DNA of 34,855 nucleotides, from positions 1,727 through 36,581 of the forward strand of contig MELA01000123.1 in assembly GCA_001767495.1 (NCBI GenBank), in the 5' to 3' direction. A program made the position numbers and the translations under genes. The notes under the pieces were generated by a model. The model saw nothing but the letters and a program-made list of their open reading frames with translations. It searched no databases and was not told the DNA's origin. Position 1 is the first letter of the stretch. The number at the start of each line of letters is the position of its first letter. Source of the stretch: Acidobacteria bacterium RIFCSPLOWO2_12_FULL_65_11. GTDB taxonomy: Bacteria; Acidobacteriota; Vicinamibacteria; Vicinamibacterales; CAVVIG01. Positions 25,229 through 33,061 of this stretch are shown one piece after another.

Positions 25229-27865
25229 TTGTCGCCATTGACCCGCCTCGATCCAGCCCGTCTGCGCCTGCCCGACAAGCCTGCCATCGAGGGACTCGAA
25301 GCCAAGTGGACCGAGCGGTGGGGGGTGTCCGGTGTGTACCGGTTCGATCGGAGCCGGCCGCGCGCCGACGTCTATGCCGTCGACACGCCGCCCCCGACCG
25401 TCAGCGGCTCGCTGCACGTGGGCCACGTCTTCTCGTACACCCACACCGACGTGATCGCCCGGTTCCAGCGCATGCGAGGCAAGGCCGTTTTCTACCCGAT
25501 GGGCTGGGATGACAACGGGCTGCCGACCGAGCGGCGCGTCCAGAACTACTACGGTGTGCGTTGCGATCCGTCGCTTGCCTACGATCCCGCGTTTGCGGCG
25601 CCAGAGAAGCCGGGCAAGCAGCCGGTCTCAGTGTCGCGGCCCAATTTCATCGAGCTCTGCAATCGATTGACCGCCCAGGACGAGAAGGCGTTCGAGCATC
25701 TGTGGAGGTACCTCGGGCTGTCGGTGGACTGGTCGATGACGTACGCGACGATTGGCAAACGGGCCGAGCGCGCCTCGCAGCTGGCGTTTCTGCATCTCTT
25801 GCGCCGCGGCCTTGCCTACCAGCTCGAGGCGCCCACGCTCTGGGACGTCGACTTCCGGACGGCCGTCGCGCAGGCCGAGCTCGAAGACCGCGAGATGCCC
25901 GGCGCGTACTACCGGATCCGATTCGCTCTGCCTGATGTCGCTGGGTCTGCCGGGTCGAATGTAGTGTCCGGCTTGAGCCGGACCGTCGAGATTGAAACGA
26001 CTCGTCCTGAGCTCATTCCAGCCTGTGTCGCCCTCGTGGCGCACCCTGACGATGCGCGGTATCAGCCACTGTTTGGCACCGAGGTCACCACGCCCCTCTT
26101 TGGCGTGCGGGTGCCGGTCAATCCGCATCCGCTGGCGAACCCCGAGAAGGGGAGCGGCATCGCGATGATCTGCACGTTTGGCGACGTAACGGACGTCACG
26201 TGGTGGCGCGAGCTCAATCTGGGAGTGCGCGCCATCGTGCGGCCCGATGGGCGGCTGGCGCCCGTCCGGTTCGGCGAGCCGGGCTGGGAGTCGGAGGATC
26301 CACGTCGCGCGCAGGAACGCTACGCCCAGCTGGAAGGCAAGAGCGTCGGCAAGGCGAGGGAGCAGATGGTGCAGCTGCTGCGCGACTCGGGTGATCTGAT
26401 CGGCGAGCCGCGCCCGATCACGCACGCCGTCAAGTTTTACGAGAAGGGCGATCGGCCCCTTGAGATCATCACGAGCCGGCAGTGGTTCATCAAGACGATC
26501 GAGTTCCGCGAAGCCTTGCTTGCCCGCGGGCGCGAGATCGAGTGGCATCCGCCCTACATGCAGGCCAGGTACGAGAACTGGGTGAACGGCCTCAACGGCG
26601 ACTGGTGCGTCAGCCGCCAGCGGTTTTTTGGCGTGCCCTTTCCGCTGTGGTACCCGATCGACGCCTCGGGCCGCGTGGACTACGGGCGTCCGATGGCGGC
26701 GCGTGAGGCCGGGCTGCCGGTCGATCCGTCAACCGATGTACCGCCCGGCTACCGCGCAGACCAGCGTGGGGCGCCGGGCGGATTCGTCGGGGATCCGGAC
26801 GTCATGGACACGTGGGCCACCTCGTCGCTCACTCCCCAGATCGCGTGCGGATGGCCGGACGATCCGGATCTGTTCGCGCGGACCTTTCCAATGGACCTGC
26901 GTCCGCAGGCCCACGACATCATCCGCACGTGGCTCTTCGACACCGTGCTGCGGTCGCACCTCGAGCACGATTCGCTGCCGTGGAAGAACGCCGCGATCTC
27001 CGGCTGGGTGCTCGACCCGGACCGCAAGAAGATGTCGAAGTCGAAGGGCAACGTGGTGACGCCGCTCGCTCTTCTCGAGGAGCACGGTTCGGATGGCGTT
27101 CGCTACTGGGCCGCCAGCGGCCGGCCGGGTACCGACACGGCGTTCGACCCCAGCCAGATGCGCGTGGGCCGGCGTCTGGCGATCAAGCTGCTCAACGCGT
27201 CGAAGTTCGCACTCGGCGCGGCCGAGCCGCAGGGCGCGGTTGTGGCGCCGGTCGATCAAGCGATGCTGCGCAGTCTGGCGGCGCTCGTCGAGGAGGCGAC
27301 CGAGGCGTTCGAGGCGTACGACTATGCCCGCGCGCTGCAGCGGACCGAGAGTTTCTTCTGGCGCTTCTGCGACGACTACCTCGAGCTCGTCAAGGGTCGC
27401 CGCTACGGCGACCTGGGGCCGGAAGGCGCCGCCTCGGCTAATTCAGCGTTGGCCGCGGCCCTCTCGGTCCTGCTCCGCCTGCTCGCGCCGTTTCTGCCGT
27501 TTGTCACCGAGGAAGTCTGGTCGTGGTGGCAGGAGCGGTCGATTCACCAGGCGGCGTGGCCGACATCGGCCGAGCTGCTGTCGCTCGTCGCGGACAACTC
27601 AGAGGCGACGCGCCAGATCGATCAGGCGGCGTACGAGTGGGCCACCGAAGTGCTGTTCGAGGTGCGGAAGCAGCGCTCGGAAGCCAAGCAGCCGCTGAAA
27701 GTGCCCATCACGATGGTGACCGTGAGAGCCCAACGGCGGCAGGTCGGACTGATGCCCATCGTCGAGAACGATCTGAAGTCGGCGCTGCGCGTGCAGGTGT
27801 TTATCGCGTCGGTTGGCGAGCCGCGCGAAATCGTCGTGCAGGGATACGAAGCGATTGCATTGTGA
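25229..27865 (+). CDS. valS: Valine--tRNA ligase carrying an in-frame REP insertion
   Basis: An 878-residue class I aminoacyl-tRNA synthetase that charges tRNA-Val. HIGH appears as HVGH at 63-66 within PTVSGSLHVGHVFSY, and KMSKS at 601-605. The GWDDNGLPTERRVQNYYGV region and overall length look like the archaeal/actinobacterial-type ValS. The CP1 editing region is recognisable by EIETTRPELIPACVALVAHP. Just before it, residues 245-252 are VVSGLSRT, encoded precisely by a REP (25961-25983), so a mobile palindrome has been accommodated in an essential enzyme at a loop leading into the editing domain. The TTG start at 25229 directly follows the response-regulator stop; the TTG at 25238 is an alternative. 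nadC overlaps the stop (GTGA). Confidence 0.95.
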   Translation: MSPLTRLDPARLRLPDKPAIEGLEAKWTERWGVSGVYRFDRSRPRADVYAVDTPPPTVSGSLHVGHVFSYTHTDVIARFQRMRGKAVFYPMGWDDNGLPTERRVQNYYGVRCDPSLAYDPAFAAPEKPGKQPVSVSRPNFIELCNRLTAQDEKAFEHLWRYLGLSVDWSMTYATIGKRAERASQLAFLHLLRRGLAYQLEAPTLWDVDFRTAVAQAELEDREMPGAYYRIRFALPDVAGSAGSNVVSGLSRTVEIETTRPELIPACVALVAHPDDARYQPLFGTEVTTPLFGVRVPVNPHPLANPEKGSGIAMICTFGDVTDVTWWRELNLGVRAIVRPDGRLAPVRFGEPGWESEDPRRAQERYAQLEGKSVGKAREQMVQLLRDSGDLIGEPRPITHAVKFYEKGDRPLEIITSRQWFIKTIEFREALLARGREIEWHPPYMQARYENWVNGLNGDWCVSRQRFFGVPFPLWYPIDASGRVDYGRPMAAREAGLPVDPSTDVPPGYRADQRGAPGGFVGDPDVMDTWATSSLTPQIACGWPDDPDLFARTFPMDLRPQAHDIIRTWLFDTVLRSHLEHDSLPWKNAAISGWVLDPDRKKMSKSKGNVVTPLALLEEHGSDGVRYWAASGRPGTDTAFDPSQMRVGRRLAIKLLNASKFALGAAEPQGAVVAPVDQAMLRSLAALVEEATEAFEAYDYARALQRTESFFWRFCDDYLELVKGRRYGDLGPEGAASANSALAAALSVLLRLLAPFLPFVTEEVWSWWQERSIHQAAWPTSAELLSLVADNSEATRQIDQAAYEWATEVLFEVRKQRSEAKQPLKVPITMVTVRAQRRQVGLMPIVENDLKSALRVQVFIASVGEPREIVVQGYEAIAL
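25961..25983 (+). repeat. REP palindrome inside valS
   Basis: GTAG-TG head and core GTCCGGCT-TG-AGCCGGAC. It starts on a codon boundary of valS and encodes V-V-S-G-L-S-R-T, the same reading frame as the REP at 6945 in the TMTC-like gene. Confidence 0.92.
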
Positions 27866-28713
27866 TCGCGCCTCTGGACCCCGCGCTCTACCGCGACATC
27901 GTCCGCCGGGCGATTGAAGAGGACGTTGGCAGCGGCGACATCACGACGGCGGCGACCTTGTCGAGCGCCGAGCGCGCCCGCGGCGTCTTTCTCGTCAAGT
28001 CGGACTGCGTGATTGCTGGCCTTGACGTGGCCTTCGAAGTGTTCCGTCAGGTGGCAGCACAGGGGGACGACCCCTTGTTTGTGGCACGCAAGCACGACGG
28101 CGACCGATGCCGCGCTGGTCAAGCGGTGGCGGAGGTGACGGGGCCGGCAGCCGTGCTGCTGACAGCCGAGCGCACCGCGCTCAATTTCCTGCAGCGACTC
28201 TCGGGCATTGCCACCGTCGCGCGGGCGTTTGTCGACGCGGCCGGCGGACGCATCACGGTCCTGGACACACGAAAGACCACGCCGACGCTCCGCGCGCTCG
28301 AGAAATATGCGGTGCGCGCCGGCGGTGCGACGAACCACCGCGCGGGCCTCTTTGACGCCGTGCTGATCAAGGACAATCACGTCCGGCTGGCCGGCGGGGT
28401 GGCGGCGGCGGTCGACCGGATGCGCCGGCAGCGCCCGGGCCTGGCCATCGAGATCGAGGCGCAAAGTCTCGTCGAGGTCGACGAAGCGCTCGCCGCCCGC
28501 GTGGACACGATCCTGCTCGACAATCTGGGGTCTGATGAGATTCGCGAGGCCGTGCGGCGCGCGCGTGGCCGGGCCCGTACCGAGATCTCTGGCGGCGTGA
28601 CACTCGATCGCATGGCGGAACTTGCCGCGACGGGCGCGGACCTAGTCTCCGCCGGCGCGCTCACGCATTCAGCGCCGGCCATCGATATCAGCTTTGAGAT
28701 CGACCCGATCTGA
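27862..28713 (+). CDS. nadC: Nicotinate-nucleotide pyrophosphorylase (quinolinate phosphoribosyltransferase)
   Basis: A 283-residue cytoplasmic enzyme making nicotinate mononucleotide from quinolinate and PRPP in de novo NAD synthesis. Diagnostic motifs are present in order: EEDVGSGDITT, ERTALNFLQRLSGIAT, VLDTRKTTPTLRALEKYAVR, GGATNHRAGLFDAVLIKDNH, IEIEAQSL and ISGGVTLDRMAELAATGADL. The GTG at 27862 overlaps the valS stop by four bases (GTGA), giving the normal family N-terminus, so an upstream extension of the frame inside valS is rejected. birA overlaps its 3' end by about 20 nt. The compact valS-nadC-birA-coaX order implies a single operon of cofactor and translation genes. Confidence 0.95.
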   Translation: MIAPLDPALYRDIVRRAIEEDVGSGDITTAATLSSAERARGVFLVKSDCVIAGLDVAFEVFRQVAAQGDDPLFVARKHDGDRCRAGQAVAEVTGPAAVLLTAERTALNFLQRLSGIATVARAFVDAAGGRITVLDTRKTTPTLRALEKYAVRAGGATNHRAGLFDAVLIKDNHVRLAGGVAAAVDRMRRQRPGLAIEIEAQSLVEVDEALAARVDTILLDNLGSDEIREAVRRARGRARTEISGGVTLDRMAELAATGADLVSAGALTHSAPAIDISFEIDPI

Positions 28714-29536
28714 CCTCGACTCCGCCGCGCCATTACCGGCCGATCTGGCCGGGATGCTGGACCGCGCGCGCCCTCGCCTGGGTCGCCTGGGATCTCGCGT
28801 CCTGTACTTTCCGACTGTGGGGTCCACCAACGACGTCGCGCTCGCCCTTGCGAGCCACCTCGACTGTGAGGGTGCCGTCGTGCTGGCCGACGAGCAGACG
28901 TCCGGCCGTGGGCGCCGTGGCCGCGTGTGGTTCTCCCCGCCGGCGAGCGGGCTCTATGTGTCCGTCGTGTTGACGCCGGCGCGGGCCCGCACCGAGGTCG
29001 CGCGCGCGACGCGGTTGCTGACGATGGCCGCGGGCCTGGCGCTTGCCGAGGCTGTGGAGGCGTCCACTGGCCTGATCGCTGACCTCAAGTGGCCGAACGA
29101 CCTGCACGTCGGCGGCCGCAAGCTCGCCGGGATCCTCGCCGAGGCGACAACAGCCGGTGAAGCCGGGGCCCCGCGATCTGTAATCGTGGGCTACGGCGTG
29201 AACGTCGGTCCCATGGCGTATCCGCCAGAGCTCGGCAATCGCGCGACAGCGCTTGAAGTCGAGCTGGGCCGGCCCGTCGATCGGGCGCTCGTGCTGATTG
29301 AGACGCTGGCCGCGCTGGCACGACGGTACGACGACCTGCTCGCCGGGCGGTTCGATGCTATTCTCGACGCGTGGCGCCGCCGCGCGCCTGACAGTGTCGG
29401 GGCGCGGGTGACGTGGGCCGATCTGTCGGGCCTGCGGTCCGGCTTCACCGACGGCATCGACGACGATGGCGCGCTGCTCGTCAGGGTCGGCGAGCGCGTC
29501 GAGCGCATCGACGCGGGCGAGGTGACATGGCTGTAG
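28694..29536 (+). CDS. birA: Biotin--[acetyl-CoA-carboxylase] ligase, without DNA-binding domain
   Basis: A 280-residue ligase that activates biotin with ATP and attaches it to carboxylase carrier proteins. GSTNDVA at the N-terminus, the biotinyl-AMP loop SGRGRRGRVWFSPP and LKWPNDLHVGGRKLAGIL are all present, followed by the C-terminal SH3-like domain. There is no helix-turn-helix domain, so it should not act as a repressor of biotin genes. The TTG at 28694 overlaps nadC by 20 nt and keeps the family-like PLPADLAGMLDRARPRLG segment; ATG 28754 is an internal alternative. Confidence 0.92.
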   Translation: MRSTRSDLDSAAPLPADLAGMLDRARPRLGRLGSRVLYFPTVGSTNDVALALASHLDCEGAVVLADEQTSGRGRRGRVWFSPPASGLYVSVVLTPARARTEVARATRLLTMAAGLALAEAVEASTGLIADLKWPNDLHVGGRKLAGILAEATTAGEAGAPRSVIVGYGVNVGPMAYPPELGNRATALEVELGRPVDRALVLIETLAALARRYDDLLAGRFDAILDAWRRRAPDSVGARVTWADLSGLRSGFTDGIDDDGALLVRVGERVERIDAGEVTWL

Positions 29537-29568
29537 TGCGCTAGAACCTCTAGAGCCCCTGGACCAAA

Positions 29569-30348
29569 ATGCTGTTAGCGATAGACGTCGGCAACACCAA
29601 CATCGTGCTCGGCGTGTTCGATGGCGATCGACTCATCGAGAGCTGGCGCCTGGCGACGCTGCGCGAGCGAACCTCCGACGAGCTCGGTCTGGTGGTTGAC
29701 GCGCTCTTCGCGCGCAGCCACCTCGACAAGCGGTCGGTAGGCGGCATCATCCTCGGATCGGTGGTGCCGCCGCTGACGACGACCTTCGGCACGATGGCCA
29801 GACGATCCTTCGGGCTCCCTGCACTCAGTATCGAGCCTGGCATCAAGACCGGCATGCCGATCCTGTACGAGAACCCCTCGGAAGTCGGGGCCGATCGCAT
29901 CGTCAACGGCGTGGCGGCGTACGAGCGGTTCGGCCGATCGGCCGCCAGGCCGCTCGTCGTCGTCGATTTCGGGACGGCGACGACGTTTGACGCGATCACG
30001 GCGAGTGGAGAGTACCTCGGGGGCGCGATCTGCCCAGGCGTGCAGATCTCGGCCGACGCACTGTTTCAGCGTGCGGCCAAGCTGCCGCGCATCGACGTCC
30101 GCAAGCCGTCGCGTGTCGTGGGACGGACGACGGTCGGATCGATGGAGTCGGGATTGTTCTACGGGTACGTTGGGATGGTCGAGGGACTCGTGCGTCGTAT
30201 GGGCGACGAGCTGGGCGGCCATCCGATCTCGGTCGCGACGGGCGGGCTGGCGGCCATCATCGCGCCAGAGACTCCACTCATCGAGCATGTCGAGCCGGAT
30301 CTGACGCTGCACGGCCTGCGGATTGTGTGGGAACGAAACCAGTCTTGA
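29569..30348 (+). CDS. coaX: Type III pantothenate kinase
   Basis: A 259-residue kinase catalysing the first step of coenzyme A synthesis, phosphorylation of pantothenate. It has the ASKHA fold motifs of CoaX: the P-loop-like LLAIDVGNTNIVLGVFDG at the N-terminus, ENPSEVGADRIVNGVAAY, VVDFGTATTFDAITASGEYL with GGAICPGVQIS, and TVGSMESGLFYGYVGMVEGL. Length and start (ATG 29569) are normal for the family. It lies 32 nt after birA in the same operon; birA-coaX adjacency is common in bacteria. A small TTGCAGATT-type repeat begins directly after its stop. Confidence 0.95.
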   Translation: MLLAIDVGNTNIVLGVFDGDRLIESWRLATLRERTSDELGLVVDALFARSHLDKRSVGGIILGSVVPPLTTTFGTMARRSFGLPALSIEPGIKTGMPILYENPSEVGADRIVNGVAAYERFGRSAARPLVVVDFGTATTFDAITASGEYLGGAICPGVQISADALFQRAAKLPRIDVRKPSRVVGRTTVGSMESGLFYGYVGMVEGLVRRMGDELGGHPISVATGGLAAIIAPETPLIEHVEPDLTLHGLRIVWERNQS

Positions 30349-30349
30349 T

Positions 30350-30380
30350 ATTGCAGATTTCAGATTGCAGATTGCAGATT
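30350..30380 (+). repeat. TTGCAGATT tandem repeat at the coaX / hypothetical junction
   Basis: Overlapping copies of CAGATT separated by TGCA or T (30353-30380) directly follow the coaX stop. Translated in the downstream gene's frame they give IADFRLQIADY. This is a second short-repeat family, unrelated to the REPs, placed at the start of the next gene. Confidence 0.65.
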
Positions 30381-31081
30381 ACTGCCGCGAAGTCGAAGCC
30401 TACCTGTGCCGGAAGAACGACGGTCATCTGATCCGGATCGTCGGGCCCTCGTTCGATCTGGTGTCGGCCTGGGCGTCACGTGGTGTGCCACTTCGGATCG
30501 CCTGCCGGGGGATCGATCGATACGTCGAGCGCTACTACGCGAAGGGACCGCGGCGCCGGCCAGTCAGGATCGATTTCTGCGAGGCTGACGTCCTCGAGGC
30601 GTTCGATGAGTGGCGGCGCACGACGGGGTTGGCAGCAGATGCCGCGGCCGGGACCGGCAACGACGGCGACAGGTTGGGCGGCCGTCGCCTCTCGGGCCTC
30701 TCGCTGCCGGCGCACCTCGAGCGTGCGCTGCGGCGTCTGACATCGGCGCGGGCCTCGGGTGCGCTCGATGCCACCTTCGATCGCGTGCTCGACGAGGTGT
30801 CGCGGGAGCTGGATGCGGCGCGACAGACTGCGGGCGGCGTGCGCGGGGCGGCGCGACAGGCGCTCGTCGAGCGGCTCGCCGCGCTCGATCGCGAGATGCT
30901 TCGGGCGCTGCGATTGACACTCGACGAAGCATCCCGCGCCGCGCTGACACGCGAGGCCGAAGAGGATCTGACGGCCTTCCGGGCCGGGATGGCTGCCGAC
31001 GTGTTCGCGCGGGCCCGCGACGCGGCCGTTGACAGACTGCTGCGCGAGCGCTTCGGGCTGCCGACGGTTGCCTTTCTCTGA
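30365..31081 (+). CDS. Conserved hypothetical protein, mainly helical
   Basis: About 238 residues of unknown function. A small N-terminal region (YCREVEAYLCRKNDGHLIRI then VGPSFDLVSAWASRGVPLRI) includes ACRGIDRYVERYYAKG. It is followed by a long Ala/Arg/Glu-rich helical part, likely coiled coil, ending in LLRERFGLPTVAFL. No catalytic motif is visible. The frame is open from TTG 30323, overlapping coaX, but the first residues there are encoded by the TTGCAGATT repeat, so the true start is uncertain; TTG 30365 avoids the overlap. Its place at the end of the valS-nadC-birA-coaX run suggests cotranscription, which says little about its role. Confidence 0.65.
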   Translation: MQIADYCREVEAYLCRKNDGHLIRIVGPSFDLVSAWASRGVPLRIACRGIDRYVERYYAKGPRRRPVRIDFCEADVLEAFDEWRRTTGLAADAAAGTGNDGDRLGGRRLSGLSLPAHLERALRRLTSARASGALDATFDRVLDEVSRELDAARQTAGGVRGAARQALVERLAALDREMLRALRLTLDEASRAALTREAEEDLTAFRAGMAADVFARARDAAVDRLLRERFGLPTVAFL

Positions 31082-31090
31082 GCAACGGCG

Positions 31091-31194
31091 CTACCACGGA
31101 GGTCACAGAGAACAAACGGAGGTCACGGCAAGAGGCCAAGAATGTATCCGTGTCCTCCGCTGTCGGATTTCATCCTCCGTGGACTCCGTGGTAG
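31091..31194. repeat. CCACGGAGG-type inverted repeat element before the RNA methyltransferase
   Basis: CTACCACGGAG (31091-31101) is perfectly inverted as CTCCGTGGTAG (31184-31194). Between them are further copies of GGAGGTCAC (31098-31106, 31118-31126) and, inverted, TCCTCCG. The element fills the whole 121-nt gap. It is open in the downstream frame, which makes the methyltransferase frame look 58 residues longer than the real gene. Confidence 0.75.
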
Positions 31195-31202
31195 ATCTTT
31201 TC

Positions 31203-32450
31203 ATGATCTCGGCTGGAGACAACCTATCGCTCACCATCGAGAAGCCCGTGGCCGGCGGCCGGATGCTCGCCCGCCTCGACGGTCGAATCATCCTCGTATC
31301 AGGTGCGATTCCCGGCGAGCGTGTCAGGGCCCGCGTGGAGCGTGTCACGAAGGGCGTGGTGTACGCTGCCGCCGCGGCCATCGACGAGCCCTCGCGCGAT
31401 CGCCGACCGGCGGCTGGCGATCCGCTGTGCGGCGGCTGTCTCTACGCGCATGTCGCGTATCCGCGCCAGCTCGATCTGAAGGCGCGGGTCGTTGAGGACG
31501 CGTTCGCGCGCGTCGGACAGCTGGCGCTGCCAGGCCCCGTTCAGGTCGTGGCGTCCCCGGAGCAGGGCTACCGGATGCGGGCGCGGCTGCACGTCCGCGG
31601 TTCTCAGATCGGCTTCTTTCGAGAAGGCACGCACGAGATCTGCGACGTGCTTCAGACCGGGCAGCTGCTGCCGGCGACCTGCGACGCGCTCGATCGGCTC
31701 GATGTCGCCAGGCGCTCGCTGGGACTCGAGGCCGTGCGGGAGATCGAGCTGGCCGAGAACCTCGATGCCTCCGCCCGCGTGGTGTACCTCGACGGCCAGG
31801 GTCCCATTGACGCGCGACAACTCGACCTGCTCGGCGCGACCCAGGGGCTGACCGGGGTGGCAGCCGCCGATGGCGTCTGCGGTGACGCGTACCTCATCGA
31901 TGTTCTGACTGTCGGCAATGGGCCGCCCGTCTCGATCCGCCGCCATGTGCTGGCGTTCTTTCAGGGCAACCGGTACCTTCTCGAGGCGCTCGTCGCGCAT
32001 GTCATGGGACAGCTGGCGCCCGCAGAGAGGGTCGTCGATCTCTACGCGGGCGTCGGCGTGTTCTCGATCGCGGCCGCCGCTTGTGGGGCTCGGGTCACGG
32101 CGGTCGAAGGCGACACGGTTGCGGCCGCTGACCTGCGCGTGAACGCGGCCGCGGTCGGAGACGGCGTGGTCGCGATTCACCAGCCGGTAGAAGAGTTTCT
32201 GCGCGGCGCCTCGGTGGGGGTACACACCATCATCGTCGATCCGCCGAGGACGGGCCTGTCGCGCGAGGCGCTTGAGGGTCTCGCCTCGCTCGACGCGCGA
32301 CGAATCGTGTACGTGTCGTGCGATGTGGCCACGCTGGCCCGCGACACACGCCGCCTCGTCGATGGCGGCTACACCCTGGCGCGGATCGACGCGTTCGACC
32401 TGTTCCCCAATACGCCGCACGTCGAGACGGTGGCCGTTTTCGATCGGTGA
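31203..32450 (+). CDS. Class I SAM-dependent RNA methyltransferase (TrmA/RlmD-like 5-methyluridine type)
   Basis: A 415-residue enzyme that methylates uridine in rRNA or tRNA. It begins with a TRAM-like RNA-binding domain (LSLTIEKPVAGGRMLARLDG with SGAIPGERVRARVERVTKG). DPLCGGCLYAHV follows, a partial iron-sulfur site lacking the usual first cysteine. The catalytic half has the SAM motif VVDLYAGVGVFSIAAA, then DPPRTGLSREALEGL and YVSCDVATLARDTRRL, which contains the nucleophilic Cys, and ends FDLFPNTPHVETVAVF. ATG 31203 fits the family N-terminus; the upstream open frame is repeat sequence. The precise target base cannot be told between RlmD, RlmC and TrmA. A REP doublet begins 21 nt after its stop. 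Confidence 0.9.
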   Translation: MISAGDNLSLTIEKPVAGGRMLARLDGRIILVSGAIPGERVRARVERVTKGVVYAAAAAIDEPSRDRRPAAGDPLCGGCLYAHVAYPRQLDLKARVVEDAFARVGQLALPGPVQVVASPEQGYRMRARLHVRGSQIGFFREGTHEICDVLQTGQLLPATCDALDRLDVARRSLGLEAVREIELAENLDASARVVYLDGQGPIDARQLDLLGATQGLTGVAAADGVCGDAYLIDVLTVGNGPPVSIRRHVLAFFQGNRYLLEALVAHVMGQLAPAERVVDLYAGVGVFSIAAAACGARVTAVEGDTVAAADLRVNAAAVGDGVVAIHQPVEEFLRGASVGVHTIIVDPPRTGLSREALEGLASLDARRIVYVSCDVATLARDTRRLVDGGYTLARIDAFDLFPNTPHVETVAVFDR

Positions 32451-32471
32451 TCGACGATCCGCGGACGAGTC

Positions 32472-32529
32472 GTAGTGTCCGGCTTCAGCCGGACCGTGGA
32501 TGGGTCGTAGTGTCCGGCTTCAGCCGGAC
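32472..32529 (+). repeat. Left REP doublet of the RAYT unit
   Basis: Two identical GTAG-headed G-type REPs in direct orientation, separated by CGTGGATGGGTC. Perfect inverted partner of 33052-33109. Confidence 0.95.
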
Positions 32530-32557
32530 AAGGATCGCATCTTGCCAGCAACAAGGT

Positions 32558-33061
32558 ATGTTCACTGGCAACCCCGGCCACCTGAGGTCGTTCGACTACA
32601 CCGGTCCGCATCGGTATTTCCTAACGTTTTGTACCAGTACGCGCCGGCATCTGTTCACAACCCGCGACCGAGTTGACCTTGTATTGATGCAGATTTTGCG
32701 AAGTGCCGCTGACGAACGGTTTGCAATTGTTGCGTACTGCTTCATGCCGGACCACGTCCATCTCCTCATCGAAGGGCAGTCCGATTCGTCGGACTGCCGT
32801 CGATTCATCGCCCGTGCGAAACAGTTCTCTGGCTTCCACTATTCGAAGGCCTTCGGTCATCGCCTGTGGCAGAGATACGGGGTCGAGCGCATCCTCCGGA
32901 GCGAAGAGGCGACCCTGGTCGCCGCGAGATATGTGCTGGAAAATCCGCTCCGGGCCGGCCTGGCCAGGTACGTGGAGGAGTACCCGTTCCTCGGCTCGAC
33001 GACGCATACAGTCAGCGAGATTCTGGCGGTCGTGTCTGATATCTCCTCACGGTCCGGCTGA
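32558..33061 (+). CDS. REP-associated tyrosine transposase (RAYT, HUH/Y1 family)
   Basis: A 167-residue single-stranded-DNA transposase-like protein. It has the Y1_Tnp core: YFLTFCTSTRRHLF near the N-terminus, the HUH metal motif MPDHVHLL (H66, H68), FIARAKQFSGFHY, then LWQRYGVERILR and ARYVLENPLRAGLA with the candidate catalytic Tyr125. RAYTs are known to bind and cleave GTAG-headed REP palindromes. The palindromes flanking this gene and spread through the window all have this head, which makes them its likely substrates. ATG 32558 has AAGG three bases upstream; a longer open frame reaching back into the methyltransferase gene is rejected. The TGA stop (33059-33061) lies inside the first right-hand REP, so the final SG residues come from the repeat. 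The gene appears intact. Confidence 0.92.
   Translation: MFTGNPGHLRSFDYTGPHRYFLTFCTSTRRHLFTTRDRVDLVLMQILRSAADERFAIVAYCFMPDHVHLLIEGQSDSSDCRRFIARAKQFSGFHYSKAFGHRLWQRYGVERILRSEEATLVAARYVLENPLRAGLARYVEEYPFLGSTTHTVSEILAVVSDISSRSG

Noticed and set aside
22706-25444. 912-residue open frame on the minus strand
   Set aside because: Antisense shadow of the mutase, response regulator and valS; composition is Arg/His/Gly-rich low-complexity and no domain is recognisable.
29437-29452. GTCCGGCTTCACCGAC in birA
   Set aside because: Second arm does not pair and no head is present; it fits the family's protein sequence.
31029-31202. 58-residue upstream extension of the RNA methyltransferase
   Set aside because: Encoded by the preceding gene's end and an inverted repeat; the TRAM domain begins after ATG 31203.
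32318-32557. 80-residue upstream extension of the RAYT frame
   Set aside because: Runs through the methyltransferase in the wrong frame and through REPs; the Y1 domain starts after ATG 32558.
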